Assembly: GCA_002451465.1 (NCBI GenBank)
Contig: DKCJ01000012.1
Span: 41,985-55,074, forward strand
DNA from: Caryophanales bacterium UBA6877
GTDB lineage: Bacteria > Bacillota_I > Bacilli_A > RFN20 > CAG-826
DNA: 13,090 nt
Direction of reading: 5' to 3'
The notes beneath the pieces are model-generated. The model had not been told where the DNA came from. It did no database searches and saw nothing but the letters and a program-made list of their open reading frames with translations. How positions within the stretch are numbered: the first letter of the stretch is position 1; the number at the start of each line of letters is the position of its first letter. Shown here in pieces: positions 5,887-11,484 of the stretch. Both the position numbers and the translations under genes were made by a program.

Positions 5887-6930
5887 ATGAAAGAAAAGAA
5901 AAATAATTTTAATGCAGATAATCGTCAATTAGAATTGATTGATGAATTTTATTCTTTAGATAAAGAAAAGAAAATAATATTTGCCGATTTTCGTTATGAA
6001 AAAGCTAGTGATTTATTAGATAACAATATTGGTGACATAAAACATCCTCAATTTTCTAATGACGTTTTAGAAGATATCGAGCATGTTCTTGAAAATATTC
6101 CAAATGGATTTAAAGTCGATATTAATTTTTATATAAAAGATTATGGAAACTACAACGCTAATAAATTAATTACGACATTTAATAATACTCTTGAATTAAG
6201 AAGATATAATTCAAGAAAAAATAGATTGAATAAACAATTATTTTCATCTTTATTAATATTAATTGGTATTATCGTCCTTTTCTTGATGATTATTTTAAAA
6301 AATTATTTTAAATTCAAAAACCAAATACAAGAAGATATCATTGAAGAGGTGTTAGATATAACTGCTTGGGTGTTTATTTGGGAAGCAGTTACTTTGTTAT
6401 TTTTAGAGATTCCTAATGAAACTAAATTTGCTATAGAGATTCAACGAAAGATCTCTAAAATATCTTTTTATGACTCTAATGAAAAAATGATAACTTATGA
6501 AGATAGAGAAGAAATATTTAAAAATTGGGAATCTATATCAAGACTAAAAACAATTGGTAAATACATGGTTTTAACTTCTAGTGTTGCATTTTTATTTTTA
6601 GCAGTTTATTCAGTTTACCTTATGTTTTTATCAATTAATAAGTTAACAAATCCTCAAGAAATTTGTTTAACTGTTGTTTTAACTTTAGTTATTTCTATTA
6701 TTAAAATTTTTGCTGGCATTTCAGGAATTAAATTATTTTTAAATAAAATCGTCAAACACTATAAATTATTAACTTTTTATGCTTTATTTCTTCTTGTTTC
6801 ATTTTGTGTTTCAATTATCGTGATTTTATTTGAAAAAGATTACACAAATTTAGTTTCAGCAATTAGCTCTTTTGCAATATCAATTATCTTTAGTGTAGGG
6901 TTTTTTATTAATAAGCCATCTAAAGAATGA
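5887..6930 (+). CDS. Hypothetical membrane protein: soluble N-domain plus six predicted helices
   Basis: This 347-residue protein has a charged soluble region at about 1-116 containing FYIKDYGNYNANKLITTFNN (81-100). Predicted membrane helices follow at about 118-139, 157-175, 226-249, 258-284, 292-314 and 320-341. The second helix carries EEVLDITAWVFIWEAVTLLF (153-172), which I associate with uncharacterised membrane proteins of Firmicutes; no function is known to me. A charged loop at about 176-222 (KISFYDSNEKMITYEDREEI) lies between helices 2 and 3. Transcription probably starts at its ATG. The gene ends in the only TGA stop of the window, inside a short palindrome (6927-6940) lacking a T-tract. 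The gap before the next gene carries a new promoter, so it looks monocistronic. Confidence 0.75.
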   Translation: MKEKKNNFNADNRQLELIDEFYSLDKEKKIIFADFRYEKASDLLDNNIGDIKHPQFSNDVLEDIEHVLENIPNGFKVDINFYIKDYGNYNANKLITTFNNTLELRRYNSRKNRLNKQLFSSLLILIGIIVLFLMIILKNYFKFKNQIQEDIIEEVLDITAWVFIWEAVTLLFLEIPNETKFAIEIQRKISKISFYDSNEKMITYEDREEIFKNWESISRLKTIGKYMVLTSSVAFLFLAVYSVYLMFLSINKLTNPQEICLTVVLTLVISIIKIFAGISGIKLFLNKIVKHYKLLTFYALFLLVSFCVSIIVILFEKDYTNLVSAISSFAISIIFSVGFFINKPSKE

Positions 6931-7005
6931 ATTAATTCATCTTTAATTGAATAAGATTAGGCAAATTGTTAATAAATTAATATATATTTTTTGTTGTTCT
7001 TTATA

Positions 7006-7011
7006 TATAAT
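7006..7011 (+). promoter_or_regulatory. -10 box of the 155-residue membrane-protein gene
   Basis: TATAAT lies 28 bases before the ATG at 7040. The -35 region is only T-rich and not well matched. AAGGAG at 7026-7031, eight bases before the ATG, gives a strong ribosome site. Confidence 0.45.
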
Positions 7012-7039
7012 AAATAGGAAAAATTAAGGAGTTTTTTGA

Positions 7040-7507
7040 ATGAAGAAATTTTTTGGAAAAGCTAATACCTATAGTTTATTAATTGATATAGCATCTATTT
7101 TTGTATTTTTCGCACCTTTTGTTCAACTTAAAGGTAGTGTTACACCTACAAAAGTTCTCTATATTACCGGTTTCCAAGCTATATTTGGTGGAAGCGGCTT
7201 TGATGGTATGTCTATTCCTGTTTTATGTATGTTTGTTTTTATCTTATCTGCAGTTCTTTTAAATTTATTAGCTTATAAATTTAGATTTTTAAGTTTATTG
7301 AATTTTATTTTAGAATGCGGTACAGCTGTTTTAATGTTCTTAATTTTACAATTAATTAATGCAGGTCTTGAAATTTCACCATCCTGGGTTATGAGCGTAT
7401 ACGCTGGAAGTATGGTTATTGGTGGTTTATTAATTGTATCTAGTTTATTCTCATTAGTTAATTTATTTGCTGGTTTAAGAAGAAAAAATCCTGAAGAGCA
7501 AGCTTAA
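7040..7507 (+). CDS. Hypothetical four-helix membrane protein
   Basis: This 155-residue integral membrane protein has four predicted helices, at about 12-29, 57-79, 86-107 and 115-143. A conspicuous extracytoplasmic loop between helices 1 and 2 (FQLQ-type PFVQLKG, then ITGFQAIFGGSGFDGMSIP, about 42-60) is glycine-rich, and the tail is short and charged (RRKNPEEQA). I do not recognise a named family; the pattern of four helices with a GF/GG loop occurs in many small uncharacterised proteins of Firmicutes. The start is set by AAGGAG at 7026-7031. It has its own promoter box and its own terminator, so it is a single-gene unit, unrelated in control to the heat-shock gene that follows. Confidence 0.8.
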   Translation: MKKFFGKANTYSLLIDIASIFVFFAPFVQLKGSVTPTKVLYITGFQAIFGGSGFDGMSIPVLCMFVFILSAVLLNLLAYKFRFLSLLNFILECGTAVLMFLILQLINAGLEISPSWVMSVYAGSMVIGGLLIVSSLFSLVNLFAGLRRKNPEEQA

Positions 7508-7532
7508 TTAAAAAAATTTTTAAGAAAAAAAG

Positions 7533-7555
7533 CAAGGAGTAATCCTTGTTTTTTT
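7533..7555 (+). terminator. Rho-independent terminator after the four-helix membrane protein gene
   Basis: CAAGGA pairs with TCCTTG around a GTAA loop, followed by seven T residues and preceded by an A-tract. The A-tract could pair with the T-tract and make it work on the opposite strand too. Confidence 0.88.
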
Positions 7556-7571
7556 ATTTTCTTAAAAAAAT

Positions 7572-7598
7572 TTAGCAATTACCTATTGACAGTGCTAA
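7572..7598. promoter_or_regulatory. Upstream CIRCE operator (degenerate copy)
   Basis: TTAGCAATT - nine bases - CAGTGCTAA matches the HrcA operator TTAGCACTC-N9-GAGTGCTAA at 7 of 9 and 8 of 9 half-site positions with the exact nine-base spacer. It overlaps the -35 box (7586-7591), so HrcA bound here would exclude RNA polymerase. Confidence 0.7.
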
Positions 7599-7613
7599 AC
7601 AAAATGATAATAT
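7586..7613 (+). promoter_or_regulatory. Housekeeping promoter of hsp20
   Basis: A perfect -35 TTGACA (7586-7591) is followed at 16 bases by TAATAT (7608-7613) with an upstream TGA that could act as an extended -10. TATATT at 7611-7616 is an alternative at 19 bases. The start is expected near 7620, inside the downstream CIRCE. Confidence 0.75.
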
Positions 7614-7617
7614 ATTA

Positions 7618-7644
7618 TTAGCACTTGAAGAAAAAGAGTGCTAG
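7618..7644. promoter_or_regulatory. CIRCE operator (HrcA binding site)
   Basis: TTAGCACTT - nine bases - GAGTGCTAG matches CIRCE at 8 of 9 positions in each half with the exact spacing. It covers the predicted transcript start and leader of hsp20, the usual place for HrcA repression that is lifted on heat shock. Confidence 0.92.
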
Positions 7645-7664
7645 ATATTTTGGAGGTTTAATCT

Positions 7665-8105
7665 ATGAGTGAAGAATTAAAGAAATATAACAATAAGAAT
7701 TATGAATTAGGTGATGCTATTTTAGATCCATTATTTGATGCATTTATTGGTATGCCAATTGAAACCAAAAAAGGCAACAGATTAATGAAAACTGATATTG
7801 AAGAAAAAGCTGATAAATACATTGTTAATGTTGAGATGCCAGGCATTAAGAAAGAAAACGTTAAAGTTAGTTTGAATGATGGAACATTAAAAGTTTCATA
7901 TAAACAAACCGAAAACGAAAATGATCATGATGAGAAACATCATTATCTTAGAAAAGAAAGATTCTTCTCAGAAGGAGAAAGATCATTCTATCTTGGTGAT
8001 GTCGACAATTCAAAAGTTGATGCTCATCTTGAAAATGGTGTATTAAATGTTGTTGTTCCAAAAGCTATTAAAGATGACAACACTAAATACATTGATATTA
8101 AATAA
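7665..8105 (+). CDS. hsp20: Hsp20 family small heat-shock protein (alpha-crystallin)
   Basis: This 146-residue ATP-independent holdase binds unfolding proteins for later refolding by DnaK/ClpB. A short N-terminal region (1-37) with DPLFDAFIGMP precedes the alpha-crystallin domain from about 41: KTDIEEKADKYIVNVEMPGIKKENVKVSL, then the basic RKERFF (96-101) loop strand. The family signature ENGVLNVVVPK (123-133) follows, and a C-terminal I-x-I-type YIDIK mediates oligomer assembly. A strong site (GGAGG at 7652-7656) precedes the ATG at 7665. It is monocistronic, with a CIRCE pair in front and a strong terminator behind, so HrcA control is well supported. Its length is typical. Confidence 0.95.
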   Translation: MSEELKKYNNKNYELGDAILDPLFDAFIGMPIETKKGNRLMKTDIEEKADKYIVNVEMPGIKKENVKVSLNDGTLKVSYKQTENENDHDEKHHYLRKERFFSEGERSFYLGDVDNSKVDAHLENGVLNVVVPKAIKDDNTKYIDIK

Positions 8106-8142
8106 GCGTTTGTTTTCATACATTTTGTACTCCTTTCTATAT

Positions 8143-8182
8143 GAAATCCTAGTAGTCCTATTACTACTAGGATTTCTTTTTT
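8143..8182 (+). terminator. Rho-independent terminator of hsp20
   Basis: A perfect 14-bp stem (GAAATCCTAGTAGT, 8143-8156, with ACTACTAGGATTTC, 8163-8176) with a six-base loop is followed by six T residues. Confidence 0.93.
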
Positions 8183-8208
8183 ATATTTATTTAAAAAACG
8201 TTTATAAT
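8180..8208 (+). promoter_or_regulatory. Promoter of the aminopeptidase P gene
   Basis: TATAAT at 8203-8208 has a weak -35 (TTTATA, 8180-8185) at 17 bases that overlaps the T-tract of the preceding terminator. The expected start near 8215 leaves a leader of about 20 bases. This places the first base upstream of the ribosome site and very close to the rejected TTG start at 8217. Confidence 0.6.
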
Positions 8209-8221
8209 ATTGAAGGTTGTT

Positions 8222-8228
8222 AAAGGAG
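8222..8228 (+). promoter_or_regulatory. Ribosome binding site that fixes the aminopeptidase start
   Basis: AAAGGAG lies six bases before the ATG at 8235. The in-frame TTG at 8217, six codons earlier, lies upstream of this site and has none of its own, so the ATG is the start. Confidence 0.9.
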
Positions 8229-8234
8229 AAAATT

Positions 8235-9995
8235 ATGTTTAATAAAGAAAATTTATTAATGCTACAAAAGAAATTAAAAGATGATAATGTAAAAGCTTAT
8301 TTAATATTAACAAGTGATCCACATGACAATGAATATATTGCTGATTATTATATGGCAGAAAGACTATATTTTTGTCCGTTTACAGGTGATACTGGAGATC
8401 TTCTTGTTACTCAAAATAATGCTTATTTATTTACTGATGGAAGATTTTTTATCCAAGCAGAAAGAGAACTTAAAGGAAGTAATATAACATTAATGAAAAT
8501 AGGTGAAAAAGGTGTTTTGCCCATGAGCTTATTTATTAAACAAAATGATTTATATCCTCTTGCTTTAAATAAACTTATTGTTAATGAAAATTTATATGAA
8601 TCCTTAAAGATGAAAAACAAAGACATTTTAGATAAAGATTATTCTTATTTTGTAGAAAATCGTCCAGAATTTAATAAATCAAAAGTTTTTAAGTTAGATG
8701 ACAAACTTGTAACTTTAACTTATAAAGAAAAGATTCAAAATATTCTTGAAGAAGTAAGTAAGAAGGGTGCTGAAGCTAATTTAATCACAACCCTTGATGA
8801 TATTGCTTGGACTTTAAATTTAAGAGGTGATGATATTCCTTGTACGCCAGTTTTTTATTCTTATCTTTATTTATCTAAAAAATATGGAAATCATTTATTT
8901 ATAAATAAAAATAAAATTGATTTTGAGCTTGATGGAGTAGAAATTCATGACTATGAAGAAATTTCAAGTTTTATAAAAGAACATAGCGAAGTACCAACTT
9001 TAGTTGATAAATTGAGAATAAATGCCGAGTTATTTAATCTTTTAAAATCTCCAATTTTAGGGAGAAATCCAAGTTACTTAATGAAAAGTGTTAAAGGACC
9101 TGTTGAAATTAAAAATACTAAACGTATCCAAATTTTAGATGGCGTTGCGATGGTTAAATTTGGTTATTTTTTAAAGGCAAATTTAGATAAAAATCTTTCC
9201 GAATTTGATTATAGTGAACAACTTGAAAAATTTAGAAGAGAAAATAAAGATTTGTTTGAATTAAGTTTTCCTACAATTGCCGCAGTTGGTAGTAACGCTG
9301 CACAAATGCATTATGGACCTACAAAAAAAGTTCATTCTATTGTTAGTAAAGATGAGATTGAACTTTTAGTTGATAGTGGAGGTCAATATTTTGGTGGAAC
9401 TACTGATACAACTAGAACTTATCCTTTAAAATATGATGTTGGAGATGAATTTAGACACGATTATACATTAACTTTAAAATCATTAATTTCATTAACTAAC
9501 ACAATTTTTATTGAGCATTCATGTGGTATAACTATTGATATTAGAGCTCGTGAGGTTATGTGGAAAGAAGGTCTTGATTATAAATGCGGAACCGGACATG
9601 GAGTTGGTTATATTTCAAATGTTCATGAAGGACCTAATGGCTTTAGATATCGTCATGTTCCAGAAAGAGATGATAGTGCAGAAATTGTTCCTGGAATGAT
9701 TACGACAATTGAACCAGGAGTTTATAAAGAAAATAAATATGGTATTCGTATTGAAAATAACCTTCTTTGTGTACCAGCTTTCGTAACTGATATGGGAACA
9801 TTTTATAAATTTGAAACTATTACATGTGTACCAATAAGTACTTCATGTTTAGATTTAAGTTTATTAACAGATGAAGAACTTAATTGGTTGAATTCATATC
9901 ATAAATGGGTATATAAAGAATTAAGTCCATACTTTAAAGATGATGTAAATTTACTTAATTACCTTAAAGAAGAAACTAAAGAAGTAAATAGATAG
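8235..9995 (+). CDS. pepP: Xaa-Pro aminopeptidase (aminopeptidase P, M24B), long three-domain form
   Basis: This cytoplasmic metallopeptidase removes the N-terminal residue from peptides with proline in position 2. From the ATG at 8235 it has 586 residues, the long form with two creatinase-type N-domains (about 1-300), a C-terminal pita-bread catalytic domain (about 305-530) and a C-terminal tail. All five dinuclear-metal ligands are visible: D380 (LVDSGGQYFGGTTD), D391 (TTDTTRT), H455 (GTGHGVG), E493 (TTIEPGVY) and E507 (GIRIEN). AQMHYGP (356-362) matches the substrate-binding histidine region. The frame could be read six codons farther from a TTG at 8217, but the ribosome site decides for ATG. 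No terminator follows, so it is probably co-transcribed with the MazG-like gene 32 bases on. Confidence 0.95.
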   Translation: MFNKENLLMLQKKLKDDNVKAYLILTSDPHDNEYIADYYMAERLYFCPFTGDTGDLLVTQNNAYLFTDGRFFIQAERELKGSNITLMKIGEKGVLPMSLFIKQNDLYPLALNKLIVNENLYESLKMKNKDILDKDYSYFVENRPEFNKSKVFKLDDKLVTLTYKEKIQNILEEVSKKGAEANLITTLDDIAWTLNLRGDDIPCTPVFYSYLYLSKKYGNHLFINKNKIDFELDGVEIHDYEEISSFIKEHSEVPTLVDKLRINAELFNLLKSPILGRNPSYLMKSVKGPVEIKNTKRIQILDGVAMVKFGYFLKANLDKNLSEFDYSEQLEKFRRENKDLFELSFPTIAAVGSNAAQMHYGPTKKVHSIVSKDEIELLVDSGGQYFGGTTDTTRTYPLKYDVGDEFRHDYTLTLKSLISLTNTIFIEHSCGITIDIRAREVMWKEGLDYKCGTGHGVGYISNVHEGPNGFRYRHVPERDDSAEIVPGMITTIEPGVYKENKYGIRIENNLLCVPAFVTDMGTFYKFETITCVPISTSCLDLSLLTDEELNWLNSYHKWVYKELSPYFKDDVNLLNYLKEETKEVNR

Positions 9996-10015
9996 TTTTT
10001 TAGATTAATTTTAAT

Positions 10016-10021
10016 TAAAAT
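10016..10021 (+). promoter_or_regulatory. Possible -10 box for a leaderless MazG-like transcript
   Basis: TAAAAT (5 of 6 to consensus) ends six bases before the ATG at 10028, in a leader with no ribosome site. It sits in a perfect 16-bp AT palindrome (10007-10022). There is no good -35, so confidence is low; read-through from the aminopeptidase gene remains possible. Confidence 0.25.
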
Positions 10022-10027
10022 TATTTT

Positions 10028-10357
10028 ATGGATAGTTTAAAAGAATTAGAAATAGAAATTGAAAAATTTGTAACCGAAAGGGATTGGAATAAATTCCATT
10101 CACCAAGTAATCTTGCAAAATCAATAAGTATCGAAGCTAATGAGCTTTTAGAATGCTTTCAATGGAGTGATGAAATAAAAGATAAAAAACACGTTGAAGA
10201 TGAGTTAGCTGATGTTATAAATTATTGTATACAATTAGCTCATGTTTTAGGTGTCGATATAAAAACTATTGTCGAAAATAAGTTAAAAGAGACTGCTAAA
10301 AAATATCCTATTGAAAAGTGTAAAGGAAAAGCGAATAAATATACGGATTATAAATAA
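10028..10357 (+). CDS. MazG-like nucleotide pyrophosphohydrolase (DCTPP1/RS21-C6 type)
   Basis: This 109-residue all-alpha NTP pyrophosphohydrolase cleaves (d)NTPs to NMP and pyrophosphate and acts in nucleotide-pool cleaning. The metal-binding pattern is present: E36-x-x-E39 within SIEANELLECFQWS and E59-x-x-D62 within EDELADVINYCIQLA. The N-terminal FVTERDWNKFHSPSNLAKS (14-32) is the typical substrate-pocket segment of the DCTPP1 group, and the C-terminus KYPIEKCKGKANKY matches the 'KYPxxKxxGxxxKY' end. It is 32 bases after the aminopeptidase stop and three before the nucleosidase start, so the three genes probably form one unit. There is no ribosome site before its ATG. Substrate preference (dCTP or a modified nucleotide) cannot be told from sequence. 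Confidence 0.92.
   Translation: MDSLKELEIEIEKFVTERDWNKFHSPSNLAKSISIEANELLECFQWSDEIKDKKHVEDELADVINYCIQLAHVLGVDIKTIVENKLKETAKKYPIEKCKGKANKYTDYK
10349..10354 (+). promoter_or_regulatory. TATAAA box six bases before the nucleosidase ATG
   Basis: TATAAA (5 of 6) lies in the end of the MazG-like gene, again exactly six bases before an ATG without ribosome site. No -35 is seen. Re-initiation after the TAA at 10355-10357 is an equally good explanation. Confidence 0.18.
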
Positions 10358-10360
10358 ATT

Positions 10361-11041
10361 ATGAAAATTGGATTAATTGTTGCAATTGAAGGTGAATTAT
10401 TAGCTATGTTAGATAGTAATTCTTTTAAATACGAAGAAACTATAGAAAATTGCTTTAAAGTTATAAAAACTATAATAAATAGTAACGAAGTTTATATTGT
10501 TAAATCAGGATGTGGCGAAATTGACGCTAGTAGTGCAACACAATTTTTAATAACAAAATATTCAGTAGATCTAATTTTAAATTTTGGTATAGTTGGAGCT
10601 TTAAAAAGGGATTTAAAGGTAAGTGATCTATTTCTTGTTAAAAAGGTTGTTCATTATGATTACGATACTTCGAAAATTGATGGCACAAAAGTTGCTCAAT
10701 ATCTTGAATTTAATGATGTTTATATGGAAACTAAAGGTGAATTATATAAAAAAATATATGGCATTATGCCATCTATAAAAAATGTAATTTGTGCAAGTGG
10801 CGATAAGTTTATTGAAGATAAAGTAGTTAAAGAAAGATTAGCTAATTTATATGATGCATCAATTTGTGATATGGAATCCGCTGCTATAGTTAGAATTTGT
10901 TTTAAAAATAATATAGAGGCAATAATCATCAAATGTATCAGCGATACATTTGATGGTGATGCTAAAGAATATATGACAAATATTAAAAATAGTAGTAAAA
11001 AAGCTTTTTCTTTAATACAAACTTTTTTAGAATCTTTATAA
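10361..11041 (+). CDS. mtnN-like: MTA/SAH nucleosidase-like protein (PNP/UDP family)
   Basis: This 226-residue protein is of the nucleosidase/phosphorylase family I that splits adenine from 5'-methylthioadenosine and S-adenosylhomocysteine, feeding methionine and methyl-cycle salvage. Aligned with the E. coli enzyme, E12 (AIEGELLAML) is in the catalytic position, ASGDKFI (145-151) matches the ASGDxFI block, DMESAA (170-175) gives the ribose-contacting M-E pair, and D195 (CISDTFDGD) is the general acid. Departures are NFGIVGAL (74-81) where MTANs have NTGSAGGL, and FDGDAKEY after the ISD motif, so specificity could differ. It starts three bases after the MazG-like stop with no ribosome site. 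A perfect 13-bp inverted repeat lies in the coding sequence of the active-site motif (10927-10955). No clear terminator follows. Confidence 0.82.
   Translation: MKIGLIVAIEGELLAMLDSNSFKYEETIENCFKVIKTIINSNEVYIVKSGCGEIDASSATQFLITKYSVDLILNFGIVGALKRDLKVSDLFLVKKVVHYDYDTSKIDGTKVAQYLEFNDVYMETKGELYKKIYGIMPSIKNVICASGDKFIEDKVVKERLANLYDASICDMESAAIVRICFKNNIEAIIIKCISDTFDGDAKEYMTNIKNSSKKAFSLIQTFLESL
10927..10955. repeat. Perfect 13-bp inverted repeat inside the nucleosidase gene
   Basis: CATCAAATGTATC (10927-10939) is mirrored by GATACATTTGATG (10943-10955) around an AGC loop. It is not followed by a T-tract and lies within codons for the ISDTFDG active-site region, so it is not a terminator. Confidence 0.85.
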
Positions 11042-11112
11042 ATTATGTAAGTTAATTTTATTTAAGATGTATTTTAATTCTTTAATGTTATTTGTTGTTT
11101 TATCTAAAAATG

Positions 11113-11142
11113 TTATGAGTTTTAAGTAAAAAAAAGTATAAT
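11113..11142 (+). promoter_or_regulatory. Promoter of tRNA-Leu
   Basis: TATAAT at 11137-11142 lies 10 bases before the tRNA. The -35 is weak (TTATGA, 11113-11118, at 18 bases). Confidence 0.5.
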
Positions 11143-11151
11143 ATTTTTGCT

Positions 11152-11234
11152 GCCCAGTTGGCGAAATTGGTACACGCGATGGACTTAGAATCCATTGGGA
11201 AACCTTGCAGGTTCGAGTCCTGTACTGGGCACCA
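11152..11234 (+). tRNA. tRNA-Leu, anticodon UAG
   Basis: Acceptor arms GCCCAGT (11152-11158) and ACTGGGC (11224-11230) pair perfectly, followed by discriminator A and an encoded CCA. The anticodon arm is ATGGA / loop CTTAGAA / TCCAT (11179-11195) with anticodon TAG at 11186-11188, reading CUA and other CUN leucine codons. The D-loop has TTGG and the T-loop TTCGAGT. The extra (variable) arm shows it to be a class II tRNA, as expected for leucine. It stands alone with its own promoter and terminator. Confidence 0.96.
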
Positions 11235-11249
11235 CAAATAATAAGTATT

Positions 11250-11289
11250 GGTTTGATATAACTTAATTAGTTATATCAAACCTTTTTTT
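11250..11289 (+). terminator. Rho-independent terminator after tRNA-Leu
   Basis: GGTTTGATATAACT (11250-11263) pairs with AGTTATATCAAACC (11269-11282) as a perfect 14-bp stem with a five-base loop, followed by seven T residues. Confidence 0.93.
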
Positions 11290-11484
11290 AAAATACGACA
11301 TTAAATTAGAATTGTTATAAAGTAAATTAGAATTTTTTTGATCTAATTTTTAAAATAAATCCAAGTTTATTTTTATTTTGATGTTTGTCTAATTATTTAA
11401 AAACTTTTAGTTTGCATATTAATTTCCTAGGTAAGTTCAAGTTTTCAATATGTCTAAAATATTATTATTTTTTTAGTTATTGGG

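Noticed and set aside
6927..6940. Palindrome ATGAATTAATTCAT over the stop of the six-helix membrane protein gene as terminator
   Set aside because: It has no T-tract and an all-AT core; too weak to call.
8043..8136. Minus-strand 26-codon frame with a good AAAGGAG site six bases before ATG, antisense to the hsp20 3' end
   Set aside because: No promoter is evident, the peptide is featureless, and it overlaps conserved Hsp20 codons; most likely chance.
8217..8234. Upstream TTG start for aminopeptidase P
   Set aside because: It precedes the ribosome site AAAGGAG (8222-8228) and lies practically at the predicted transcript start; the ATG at 8235 is properly spaced.
8423..8626. Minus-strand open frame of 67 codons
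   Set aside because: It is antisense to the aminopeptidase P gene, with no supporting start signals or family resemblance.
10720..10932. Minus-strand open frame of 70 codons
   Set aside because: It is antisense to the nucleosidase-like gene, whose catalytic motifs are clear.
11302..11334. TAAATTAGAATT repeated twice at a 21-base interval
   Set aside because: It is short and purely AT-rich, in a low-complexity spacer; two copies do not make an array and no function is evident.
11398..11414. AAACT/AGTTT hairpin as terminator of the minus-strand gene
   Set aside because: The stem is only five A-T-rich pairs and the following T run is broken; it lies about 75 bases past the stop.
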